This document shows, piece after piece, positions 34,359 through 42,537 of a DNA stretch of 64,000 nucleotides; position 1 is the stretch's first letter; every line of letters starts with the position of its first letter. The stretch comes from Neisseria weaveri (GTDB lineage: Bacteria > Pseudomonadota > Gammaproteobacteria > Burkholderiales > Neisseriaceae): the NCBI RefSeq assembly GCF_900638685.1, contig NZ_LR134533.1, positions 2,046,001 through 2,110,000 of the forward strand, given 5' to 3'. The notes under the pieces are model-generated. The model was not told the DNA's origin. It ran no database searches and saw nothing but the letters and a program-made list of their open reading frames with translations. Position numbers and translations under genes: made by a program.

Positions 34359-35516
34359 ATGAAACGTGATTTAAGCAAAATGACTTGTATTGAGGATTTG
34401 CGCCGCGTAGCGAAGCGTAAAGTGCCGAAGATGTTTTATGATTATGTGGATTCAGGTTCTTGGACTGAAACAACTTATCGTGAAAATACAAGTGATTTTG
34501 ACGGTATTAAGTTGCGTCAAAAAGTTTTGGTCGATATGGAAGGGCGCAGTTTGGCCGCTAAAATGGTCGGTCATGATGTAAAAATGCCTGTTGCGATTGC
34601 GCCGACCGGTTTTACGGGTATGCAGCATGCCGACGGTGAAATTTTGGCGGCGCGTGCGGCGGAAAAATTCGGTATTCCGTTTTCGCTTTCTACCATGTCG
34701 ATTTGTTCGATTGAAGATGTGGCGGAGAATACCAGCGCACCTTTCTGGTTTCAACTGTATGTGATGCGCGACCGCGAGTTTATGGAAAACCTGATTAAGC
34801 GCGCTCAGGCGGCTAAGTGTTCTGCATTGATTTTAACCGCCGACTTGCAGGTTTTGGGCCAACGCCACAAGGATATTAAAAACGGCCTGTCTGCGCCGCC
34901 CAAGCCGACCATTCCGAATCTGATCAATTTGGCGACCAAGCCCGAATGGTGCATGAAAATGCTGAACACAGAGCGCCGCACGTTCCGCAATATTGTCGGT
35001 CATGCGAAAAACGTGGGTGATTTGTCTTCGTTGTCTTCTTGGACTTCGGAGCAGTTCGACCCTCGTTTGAGCTGGGATGATGTTGCCCGCATTAAAGATT
35101 TGTGGGGCGGCAAGCTGATTATCAAAGGCATTATGGAGCCGGAAGATGCGGAAATGGCGGTAAAGAGCGGTGCGGATGCGTTGGTGGTGTCCAACCACGG
35201 CGGCCGCCAGCTTGACGGTGCGCAGTCTTCGATTAAAGCTTTGCCGGATATTGTCAGTGCGGTCGGCAGCGATATCGAAGTGTGGTTGGATAGCGGTATC
35301 CGCAGCGGTCAGGATATTTTGAAAGCCTGGGCTTTGGGTGCGCGTGGCACGATGATCGGGCGTGCGTTCTTATATGGTTTGGGTGCGTATGGCGAGGAGG
35401 GTGTTACCCGTGCTTTGGAAATCCTTTATAAGGAAATGGATGTGACTATGGCCTTTACCGGGCACCGTAATATTCAGGATGTCGACAGCAGCATTTTGGT
35501 TAAAGGTACTTATTGA
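34359..35516 (+). CDS. lldD: FMN-dependent L-lactate dehydrogenase
   Basis: 385 residues. Alpha-hydroxyacid oxidase fold: DYVDSGSWTETTYREN near the N-terminus, catalytic His in VSNHGGRQLDG, and LDSGIRSGQDILKAWALGA for FMN phosphate. It oxidises L-lactate to pyruvate and reduces quinone at the inner membrane; lactate is a main carbon source of Neisseria. RBS ACAGGA before the ATG at 34359. Confidence 0.95.
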   Translation: MKRDLSKMTCIEDLRRVAKRKVPKMFYDYVDSGSWTETTYRENTSDFDGIKLRQKVLVDMEGRSLAAKMVGHDVKMPVAIAPTGFTGMQHADGEILAARAAEKFGIPFSLSTMSICSIEDVAENTSAPFWFQLYVMRDREFMENLIKRAQAAKCSALILTADLQVLGQRHKDIKNGLSAPPKPTIPNLINLATKPEWCMKMLNTERRTFRNIVGHAKNVGDLSSLSSWTSEQFDPRLSWDDVARIKDLWGGKLIIKGIMEPEDAEMAVKSGADALVVSNHGGRQLDGAQSSIKALPDIVSAVGSDIEVWLDSGIRSGQDILKAWALGARGTMIGRAFLYGLGAYGEEGVTRALEILYKEMDVTMAFTGHRNIQDVDSSILVKGTY

Positions 35517-35537
35517 TTGCTGCAAATGTTATATCGG

Positions 35538-35567
35538 AGGCCGTCTGAAATTTTCAGACGGCCTTTT
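35538..35567 (+). terminator. DUS hairpin after lldD
   Basis: Perfect inverted DUS pair with TTTT tail, 21 bases past lldD. A single reverse DUS follows at 35617-35628. Confidence 0.8.
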
Positions 35568-35703
35568 GGCATTTATAACAAAATCGTCTTTGATTAAAAC
35601 CAACGGTTCTTTTTATTTTCAGACGGCCTGTATTACATTGTTTCCGTAGCGGATAAATTTTTTTATGTTTTTCCGGTTATTGGACAGATTTAGAGGAGCG
35701 TAT

Positions 35704-36759
35704 ATGGAATCGGGTAAGAAGTTTGCGTTGGTGGCTTTATTGGGGAGCGTGTTGGCCGTGTCGGCTTGCTCTAAGCAAGAAGAAGCGCAGCTTCAGGATA
35801 AAAATCAGGACGCAGTAACCGGGGAAGTGAAGCTGTTGAATGTTTCTTATGATGTGGCCCGCGATTTTTATAAGGAATACAACCCGATTTTTATTCGGCA
35901 TTTTAAAGCTCAGAATCCGAATACGGATGTGGTGGTGCAGCAGTCTCACGGCGGTTCGAGCAAGCAGGCTTTGTCTGTGGCAAACGGTTTGCAGGCAGAT
36001 GTGGTTACGATGAATCAGACTTCCGATGTTGAGATTTTGGAAAAAAAGGGGCTGATCAAGCAAGGATGGCAGGAGCGTTTGCCGGATAATGCGGTACCGT
36101 TTACCGGAACAACGGTGTTTTTGGTCAGAAAGGGCAATCCGCTTCAAATCCGCGATTGGTCTGATTTGGCCAAAGACAATGTGAAACTGGTGATTGCCAA
36201 TCCGAAAACCAGCGGAAACGGTCGTTATACGTTTTTGGGCGCGTACGGATACGGTTTGAAACTGCACAATGGGGACAAGGAAAAAGCCGGCGAATTTGTG
36301 GGCAAGGTGCTGAAAAATACGCCGGTATTTGAAAACGGCGGACGTGCTGCAACCACAACATTTACCCAGCGCAATATCGGAGATGTGTTGGTAACCTTTG
36401 AAAACGAAGCGAACCACGTCAGCCGTGTATTGGCACCGGGGCAATTTGAAATCGTTTATCCGAGCTATACCATCGCTTCGGACAGCCCGGTGGCCGTGGT
36501 GGATACGGTAGCGGAGAAGAAAGCTACGGCAGAAATTTCAGCGGCATATCTGCAATATTTATGGAGCGAGCCTGCACAAGAATTGGCAGCCAAGTTTTAT
36601 TTCCGTCCGAGCAATAAAGCGGTTTTGGAAATGCACCGCGAGGTATTTCCGGAATTGGAAACATTCCGCCCCGACGAAATGTTCGGCAATTGGGATGAAA
36701 TTATGCAGACTTATTTTGCCGACGGCGGTTTGTTTGACCGTTTGATTGCGAAGCAGTAA
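35704..36759 (+). CDS. sbp: Sulfate-binding lipoprotein of ABC transporter
   Basis: 351 residues from the ATG at 35704 (GAGGAG upstream). VLAVSAC is a lipobox, so the protein is lipid-anchored, unlike the free periplasmic Sbp of enteric bacteria. LLNVSYDVARDFYKEYNPIF, QQSHGGSSKQALSVANGLQADVV and NPKTSGNGRYTFLGAYGYG are the sulfate/thiosulfate-binding protein signatures. The permease and ATPase genes (cysT, cysW, cysA) are not adjacent. Confidence 0.9.
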   Translation: MESGKKFALVALLGSVLAVSACSKQEEAQLQDKNQDAVTGEVKLLNVSYDVARDFYKEYNPIFIRHFKAQNPNTDVVVQQSHGGSSKQALSVANGLQADVVTMNQTSDVEILEKKGLIKQGWQERLPDNAVPFTGTTVFLVRKGNPLQIRDWSDLAKDNVKLVIANPKTSGNGRYTFLGAYGYGLKLHNGDKEKAGEFVGKVLKNTPVFENGGRAATTTFTQRNIGDVLVTFENEANHVSRVLAPGQFEIVYPSYTIASDSPVAVVDTVAEKKATAEISAAYLQYLWSEPAQELAAKFYFRPSNKAVLEMHREVFPELETFRPDEMFGNWDEIMQTYFADGGLFDRLIAKQ

Positions 36760-36785
36760 AGCAGTCTGATTGATGACTATCGGAA

Positions 36786-36812
36786 AGGCCGTCTGAAATT
36801 TTCAGACGGCCT
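36786..36812. terminator. DUS hairpin between sbp and the cyclophilin gene
   Basis: Perfect inverted DUS pair between two convergent genes; works for both. Confidence 0.75.
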
Positions 36813-36864
36813 TGAATTTATGGATACGGTCAATTTTGATTTAGCTTGCCGTATGCGTATGCCG

Positions 36865-37434
36865 TTATTGGGTAACGGTTACTTTTTTGATAACGATGGG
36901 TTCGACCGGAACATTTTGATGAATGTATTGGCTGGTGGTTTTCACTTTGGCAATGCGTTTAACCACATCCATGCCGCCGACTACTTTACCGAATACCGCA
37001 TAGCCGTAGCCTTGATGGCTTTTGTTTTTGAAATTCAGAAAATCATTGTCGGCCACATTGATAAAAAACTGGCTGGTGGCCGAATTGGGGTGGATGGTGC
37101 GCGCCATGGCGATGGTGCCGACGGTGTTTTTCAGGCCGTTGTCGGCTTCGTTGCTGATGGCTTTTTCAGTGCTTTTTTGTGCCATATCCGGTGTGAAACC
37201 GCCGCCTTGAATCATAAAGCCGTCGATAACGCGGTGGAAAATAGTGCCTTCGTAAAAACCTTTTTCAGCGTAGTTGATGAAGTTTTTCACGGTTTTCGGC
37301 GCTTTTTTTTCGTCTAACAGCAGCTCGATTTTTCCCATATTGGTTTCGATCAGGGCGCGGGTTTCAGCTTGGGCGTTGAGGGTGGCCAAAGCGAGCAGGG
37401 TGCCGGTGAGAAGTGCGGATAAGGTTTTCGTCAT
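36865..37434 (-). CDS. ppiA: Periplasmic cyclophilin-type peptidyl-prolyl isomerase
   Basis: 189 residues from the ATG at 37434. Signal peptide [20 protein letters not shown]. Cyclophilin core: [60 protein letters not shown]. Speeds proline isomerisation of exported proteins. A leftward single gene. Confidence 0.93.
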   Translation of the reverse strand: MTKTLSALLTGTLLALATLNAQAETRALIETNMGKIELLLDEKKAPKTVKNFINYAEKGFYEGTIFHRVIDGFMIQGGGFTPDMAQKSTEKAISNEADNGLKNTVGTIAMARTIHPNSATSQFFINVADNDFLNFKNKSHQGYGYAVFGKVVGGMDVVKRIAKVKTTSQYIHQNVPVEPIVIKKVTVTQ

Positions 37435-37578
37435 TGTTCTTTGCCTTTGTATTAAAATTTTCCGCCGAACCATACCTTGGCAGTTTGGTTTGGCGGATGC
37501 CGTTTTCGGCGGCTTCGGTTGTAAAAAACGCTGATATTATCTCGGATTTTGCCGTTGCGGTTTTTAAAAATATGTAAA

Positions 37579-37605
37579 AGGCCGTCTGAATTTTTCAGAC
37601 GGCCT
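37579..37605 (-). terminator. DUS hairpin after fbp
   Basis: Inverted DUS pair, 24 bases past the fbp stop at 37629, with AAAA on the minus-exit side. Confidence 0.7.
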
Positions 37606-37628
37606 GTAAATGCTTATTCAAATGAAAA

Positions 37629-38600
37629 TCAGCGGTGGAGTTTGTGGACGTATTCGACTTCTTCACGGCTGCCGATGACAACGGAAACGCGTTGGTGCAG
37701 GCCTTCGGGTTGGATGTCGAGCATGTTTTGAACGGTGTTGCTGCTGGCTGCACCGGCTTGTTCGAGTACCAAACTCAAGGGGTTGGCTTCGTACATCAGG
37801 CGCAGTTTGCCGGGTTTGCCCGGATCGCGCGTGTCTTGCGGATACATAAACACGCCGCCGCGCATTAAAATGCGGTGGATTTCGGCCACCATCGAGGCCA
37901 CCCAGCGCATATTGTAGTTTTTGCCGCGCACGCCGGTGTCGCCTGCCAAAAGCTCGGCAATGTATTGCTGTATAGGCGGGAACCAATGGCGCTGGTTCGA
38001 CATATTGATGGCAAATTCTTTGGTTTGCGCCGGTACGGTCGGGTTGGCTTGCGTTTGTACGAATTGGCCGTCTGAATCGAGCGTGAACACAAACACGCCG
38101 TGTTTCAAAGTAAATACCAGCTGGGTTTGCGGGCCGTACAGCACATAACCGCTGCCGACTTGTTCGCGGCCTTTTTGCAGGAACGATTCGGTAGTCAGTG
38201 CGCCTTCGGGTTTGGCGAGAATGGAGAAAATGGTGCCGACGGAAATGTTGACGTCGATATTGGAAGAGCCGTCGAGCGGGTCGAACAGCACGAGATAGCC
38301 GCCGTTTTCATTGCAGGCGACAAAAGTGTCTTCTTCTTCGCTGGCCAAGCCGCCGACGTTGGCATTTTGTTTTAGGGCTTGGATTAGGGTGTCGTTGGCG
38401 ATAACGTCCAATTTCTTTTGGTCTTCGCCTTGAACGTTGCCGGTGCCGGCCTCACCGAGAATGCCGGCCAAAGCCCCCAAGCGTACCTGGTTGTTGATGG
38501 TGGTGCAGGCGGCAATGATGGATTCCAATACGCTGCCCAGTTCGGTCGGAATATGGTTTTCGCTCAAATGGGCAGGGAGAAATTGTGCCAAAGTAGTCAT
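37629..38600 (-). CDS. fbp: Class 1 fructose-1,6-bisphosphatase
   Basis: 323 residues. Metal site FDPLDGSSNIDVNISVGTIF and substrate-binding YNMRWVASMVAEIHRILMRG are intact. It carries out the committed step of gluconeogenesis, which fits growth on lactate via the nearby lldD. Single leftward gene bounded by DUS hairpins. Confidence 0.97.
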   Translation of the reverse strand: MTTLAQFLPAHLSENHIPTELGSVLESIIAACTTINNQVRLGALAGILGEAGTGNVQGEDQKKLDVIANDTLIQALKQNANVGGLASEEEDTFVACNENGGYLVLFDPLDGSSNIDVNISVGTIFSILAKPEGALTTESFLQKGREQVGSGYVLYGPQTQLVFTLKHGVFVFTLDSDGQFVQTQANPTVPAQTKEFAINMSNQRHWFPPIQQYIAELLAGDTGVRGKNYNMRWVASMVAEIHRILMRGGVFMYPQDTRDPGKPGKLRLMYEANPLSLVLEQAGAASSNTVQNMLDIQPEGLHQRVSVVIGSREEVEYVHKLHR

Positions 38601-38626
38601 AAAGATTCGCTTTCTGCTTGAATGGG

Positions 38627-38652
38627 AGGCCGTCTGAAATTTCAGACGGCCT
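38627..38652. terminator. DUS hairpin between mip and fbp
   Basis: Perfect inverted DUS pair with a 2-base spacer, about 57 bases past the mip stop. Confidence 0.7.
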
Positions 38653-38708
38653 TAGTTTGTGCCGGTTGTACCGTGGAACGGTACGGTTATTGATTTAACG
38701 GCAATAGT

Positions 38709-39470
38709 TTATTTGGCTTGAGCGGCAGGCTCGACTTTCAGCAGTTTGATGTCGAACACCAAAGCGGAGTTGGCGGGAATATTGCCGGTTTGGCGGTCGC
38801 CGTAGGCCAATTCGGCAGGGATAAAGAATGTGTATTCCGCACCTTCTTTCATCAGCTGAACGCCTTCACCCCAGCCTTTGATAACTTGGTTCAAGGGGAA
38901 GGAAATCGGGCCGTTGCTGTTTTTGCTGCTGTTAAAGACGGTACCGTCAATCAGACGGCCTTCATACTCGACGACAACGGTATCGGTAGCTTTCGGAGAT
39001 TTGCCGGTGCCTTCGCTTTTAACTTGATATTGCAAGCCTGAAGCAGTGGTTTTAATACCTTCTTTTTTAGCGTTTTCGCCCAGGAAGGCTTTGCCTTTGG
39101 CCAAGTTTTCTTTAGAGGCTTCAGCCAATTTGGCTTGGGCTTTTTGCTGCTGTTCGGTCAAGAAAGTCATCATGATTTCTTGGGCTTGGATTTCGTTGAT
39201 TTTGGGCTGTTTGCCGTCCATCATGGTTTGTACGGCTTCGTTAAACAGCTTGAGATCGACGGCTGTGCCTTGGTCTTTCATTTGCTTGAGTGTGCGGCCG
39301 ATATCGACGCCCATTGCATAGCTGGCTTGCTGTACGGGGTTGCCTAATGAGGCAGGATCGCCGGAAGTTTGCGTTTGCGCTGACTGCGTATTGGAAACTT
39401 CCTGTTTGCAGGCAGAAAGAGAAACAAGGGCGGCTAGTGCGATTGCGCTGATTTGTAAGGATTTTTTCAT
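38709..39470 (-). CDS. mip: FKBP-type peptidyl-prolyl isomerase lipoprotein (Mip-like)
   Basis: 253 residues. Lipoprotein signal with LVSLSAC (Cys20-21). N-terminal dimerisation domain (QASYAMGVDIGRTLKQMKDQ), long helix (EQQQKAQAKLAEASKENLAK), C-terminal FKBP domain (TDTVVVEYEGRLIDGTVFNS; FFIPAELAYGDRQTGNIPAN). Closest to MIP/FkpA proteins, surface or periplasmic foldases linked to macrophage survival in N. gonorrhoeae. Confidence 0.92.
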   Translation of the reverse strand: MKKSLQISAIALAALVSLSACKQEVSNTQSAQTQTSGDPASLGNPVQQASYAMGVDIGRTLKQMKDQGTAVDLKLFNEAVQTMMDGKQPKINEIQAQEIMMTFLTEQQQKAQAKLAEASKENLAKGKAFLGENAKKEGIKTTASGLQYQVKSEGTGKSPKATDTVVVEYEGRLIDGTVFNSSKNSNGPISFPLNQVIKGWGEGVQLMKEGAEYTFFIPAELAYGDRQTGNIPANSALVFDIKLLKVEPAAQAK

Positions 39471-39518
39471 TATTCGAATACTCCGGAAAGAGGAAAAACA
39501 TTATTATATAGTGAATAA

Positions 39519-39556
39519 AGGCCGTCTGAAATATATCGGATTTTCAGACGGCCTTT
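39519..39556. terminator. DUS hairpin between the LysR gene and mip
   Basis: Inverted DUS pair with a 12-base spacer, about 80 bases past the LysR stop. Confidence 0.6.
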
Positions 39557-39636
39557 GCATTGTCGGTAACGGCTTTGCAGCAGCGGTACAACTGAGTCGG
39601 ATACTGTACTTGCGGTTTTCCGATTTGTCTAGAAAA

Positions 39637-40533
39637 TCAATTGGATTGACTGTAAATATCCCAAATGGTTTCGACAACGTTTTTAATTAGAATTAAAGAC
39701 GGATCTTCTTCGAATTCGGCCGGATAAATAAAGCTGAGCGGCAGGTTTTGCCGGTAGTTGTGGAGAATGGCAACGGGCTTGCCGTCGTTGCGGGCGGATT
39801 CGGCTTTGTGTGTCGGTACCATGGCGATACCCATATCGGAAGCGACCAAGTCGATAATGGTTTGGGGATAGTCGCAGATAATTTGATGCTTCGGGGAAAT
39901 TTTGTTTTTTGCCCAAAATTGATGCAGGTGCTTGCTGCTGCCTGAAACGCCGGACATTTCGATCCAGGCATATTTTTCCAGCTCTGAAATGTTTTTATTT
40001 TGAATATTGTCGGCTTCGCCGGCAGGACAGATAAGCGAATATTGGATGTTTTCCAAAAACAGGCAGCGTAAGGCATTGTGTTTGACCGGCCCGAGATAAA
40101 AACCGCCGTGCAGCTGCTTGTCCAACACGCGCTGTTTGATTTCATCGCTCATGCCGTATTGGATATGCAGGTGGATGGACGGATTCTGTTGCAATATAGA
40201 CTGGGTCAGGCGGGCGATTTTGGCGGGATCGGCCGGATGGATCAAACCTAATCCTGCGCGGTGGACGTAGCGTTCGGACAGGCTTTTGGCAAAGTGGTCG
40301 AGCTTGTGGTGGTGTTGGAGCAGGGATTCTGCCTCAGGCAGGAAGCGTTCGCCGGCAGCGGTCAGGCTCATGCCGTGCGCATTGCGGTTGAACAGTTGGA
40401 TATCCAGATTTTTTTCCAGCGATTTGATTTGTGCCGAAACGGCCGGCTGCGATAAATGCAGGCGCTCGGCTGCTTGTGTGAGATTGCCGGTGTGGGCAAC
40501 GACGGTAAAAGTTCGTAGTTGGGTGTAATCCAT
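39637..40533 (-). CDS. LysR-family transcriptional regulator
   Basis: 298 residues. N-terminal winged helix MDYTQLRTFTVVAHTGNLTQ..AAERLHLSQPAVSAQIKSLE; C-terminal periplasmic-binding-like effector domain. AAAGGAG precedes the ATG. It is not next to a divergent target gene, so its effector and regulon cannot be guessed. It is neither CrgA-like nor clearly OxyR or CysB from what I can see. Confidence 0.88.
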   Translation of the reverse strand: MDYTQLRTFTVVAHTGNLTQAAERLHLSQPAVSAQIKSLEKNLDIQLFNRNAHGMSLTAAGERFLPEAESLLQHHHKLDHFAKSLSERYVHRAGLGLIHPADPAKIARLTQSILQQNPSIHLHIQYGMSDEIKQRVLDKQLHGGFYLGPVKHNALRCLFLENIQYSLICPAGEADNIQNKNISELEKYAWIEMSGVSGSSKHLHQFWAKNKISPKHQIICDYPQTIIDLVASDMGIAMVPTHKAESARNDGKPVAILHNYRQNLPLSFIYPAEFEEDPSLILIKNVVETIWDIYSQSN

Positions 40534-40897
40534 TATTGCTCCTTTGCCTCGCAGTTGGTGTGTTCCGCGGAGGTTTTGGCGGTGTGTATTGTTATTTTCT
40601 CTATATTTTTAACATATTTAGCGTTAGTCTGAAAAGTTTTTTATGGCTTCCATCAGAATTTTGAATGACTATGCCGTGAAGCCGTTTGGTTTGGAATAAA
40701 TGGGAAGTTTTGTATCGGAAATTGGGGATAAATATGAATCGAGGCCGTCTGAAATTTTCAGACGGCCTGATTTTTAGTGTTTAACAATTTGATGGTTTCA
40801 AATGTTCGGGCTTAAAGCAATAATAGTTTGTTTACGGAGTGGGTTGCCGAAAGCGGATGACAATGGAGGTTTCATGCCCGGATGATGCGGAGTATGT
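40534..40897. other. Intergenic 364 bp between radA and the LysR gene
   Basis: Holds the LysR promoter region (AT-rich stretch 40585-40640) and a perfect DUS hairpin at 40742-40768 that can terminate radA, 130 bases after its stop. No ORF seen. Confidence 0.5.
40742..40768 (-). terminator. DUS hairpin downstream of radA
   Basis: Perfect inverted DUS pair with a 3-base spacer. Confidence 0.65.
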
Positions 40898-42277
40898 TTA
40901 TTCTTCAGCATTCCGGCACACATCCACTGCTTCCTGCAAACTGCTCACACCGTAAATCTGCAAGCCCGGGAAATCTTTAGGGTTGCGCGGCAGATTGGCT
41001 TTAGGCACGACAGCGCGTTTGAAGCCGAGTTTTTCCGCTTCTTTCAAGCGTTCCTGCCCGCGTGCTACGGGGCGGACTTCGCCGCTCAAGCCGATTTCGC
41101 CGAAGGCCACCATTTTTTCGGGCAGCGGGCGGTTGCGGAAGCTGGAGAGCATGGCAAGGATGATGGCGAGGTCGGCGGCGGGTTCGTTGATTTTTACGCC
41201 GCCCACGGCGTTTAGGAACACGTCTTGGTCGAAGCAGGCGATGCCGGCATGGCGGTTTAAGACGGCCAACAGCATGGCGAGTCGGTTTTGTTCGAGGCCG
41301 ACGGTAAGGCGTTTGGGCGTAAAGCCGTGTGCGTCGTCAACCAATGCCTGAATTTCTACTAACAGCGGGCGGCTGCCTTCTTGCGTGACCAGCACGCACG
41401 AGCCGGGCACGTCGTCGCGGTAGCTGGCGAGAAAAATCGCCGAAGGGTTGGACACGCCTTTCAAGCCGTGTTCGGTCATGGCGAAAACGCCCAGCTCGTT
41501 GGCTGCGCCGAAACGGTTTTTGATGGCGCGTATCATGCGGTAGTTGGAATGCTGGTCGCCCTCGAAATAGAGTACGGTATCGACCATATGCTCGAGCACG
41601 CGCGGGCCGGCGATGGCACCGTCTTTAGTAACGTGGCCGACCAAAATCATGGCAATGCCCATCTGCTTGGCTATGCGGGTGAGCTGCGCGGCACACTCGC
41701 GCACTTGCGATACCGAGCCGGGTGCGGAAGTGATTTGGTCGGAATACATGGTTTGAATCGAATCAATCACCACCACGGCGGGTTCGTGTTGTTTTAAGGC
41801 CGTCTGAATGGCTTCCATGCGGATTTCCGCCAGCAGGTTCACGCCTTCGCTTTGTAAGCCCAAGCGTTGCGCCCGCAGGGCGACTTGTTGGGCGGATTCC
41901 TCGCCGGATACATACAGCACTTTGCGGTTTTTCGCCATCATCGCTATGGTTTGCAGGAGCAGCGTCGATTTGCCGATACCGGGGTCGCCGCCGAGCAGAA
42001 TCACCGCGCCGCTCACCAAACCGCCGCCCAATACGCGGTCGAGTTCGCCCATGCCGGTCGGTTCGCGCGGCACTTCGGTGGCCGTTACTTTGGAAAGATC
42101 CTGCACCTGCGCGGTATCTGCCGCCCACGATTGGAAGCGCACGTTTTTCGGTTCGGGCGCGGCAAGGCTTTCCTGCAAGGTATTCCACTCGCCGCAATGC
42201 GGGCATTTGCCCTGCCATTTGGGGGTAGTACCGCCGCATTCGCTGCATTGGTAAACGGTTTTCGGTGCTTTTGCCAT
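40898..42277 (-). CDS. radA: DNA repair protein RadA/Sms
   Basis: 459 residues. Zinc finger CSECGGTTPKWQGKCPHCGE, RecA-like Walker A GGDPGIGKSTLL, RadA signature KNRFGA and a Lon-like C-terminal domain (PLPEKMVAFGEIGLSGEVRP). It promotes branch migration in recombination and is important for natural transformation in other bacteria. Confidence 0.97.
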   Translation of the reverse strand: MAKAPKTVYQCSECGGTTPKWQGKCPHCGEWNTLQESLAAPEPKNVRFQSWAADTAQVQDLSKVTATEVPREPTGMGELDRVLGGGLVSGAVILLGGDPGIGKSTLLLQTIAMMAKNRKVLYVSGEESAQQVALRAQRLGLQSEGVNLLAEIRMEAIQTALKQHEPAVVVIDSIQTMYSDQITSAPGSVSQVRECAAQLTRIAKQMGIAMILVGHVTKDGAIAGPRVLEHMVDTVLYFEGDQHSNYRMIRAIKNRFGAANELGVFAMTEHGLKGVSNPSAIFLASYRDDVPGSCVLVTQEGSRPLLVEIQALVDDAHGFTPKRLTVGLEQNRLAMLLAVLNRHAGIACFDQDVFLNAVGGVKINEPAADLAIILAMLSSFRNRPLPEKMVAFGEIGLSGEVRPVARGQERLKEAEKLGFKRAVVPKANLPRNPKDFPGLQIYGVSSLQEAVDVCRNAEE

Positions 42278-42537
42278 GGTTGGAAACGGATACTGAAAAG
42301 CGTGATTGTAACATTTTCAGTTCACTGTCTGTTTGGTGAATTTAAAGTAAATGTTTTTATGAAACAATAAGTAAGAATGTGTATTGCAGATGAGTTGCCA
42401 AAATCGTACGAAAAATGGCGTATTTGTTTTATGGTAACTAAGAGAGTAATTTCTAAAGAAATATATTTGAATTATAATTTAATCACGTAAGTTTTTAAAA
42501 ACTTAAATTCAAATTGCATAATTAAGAAATTACGACT

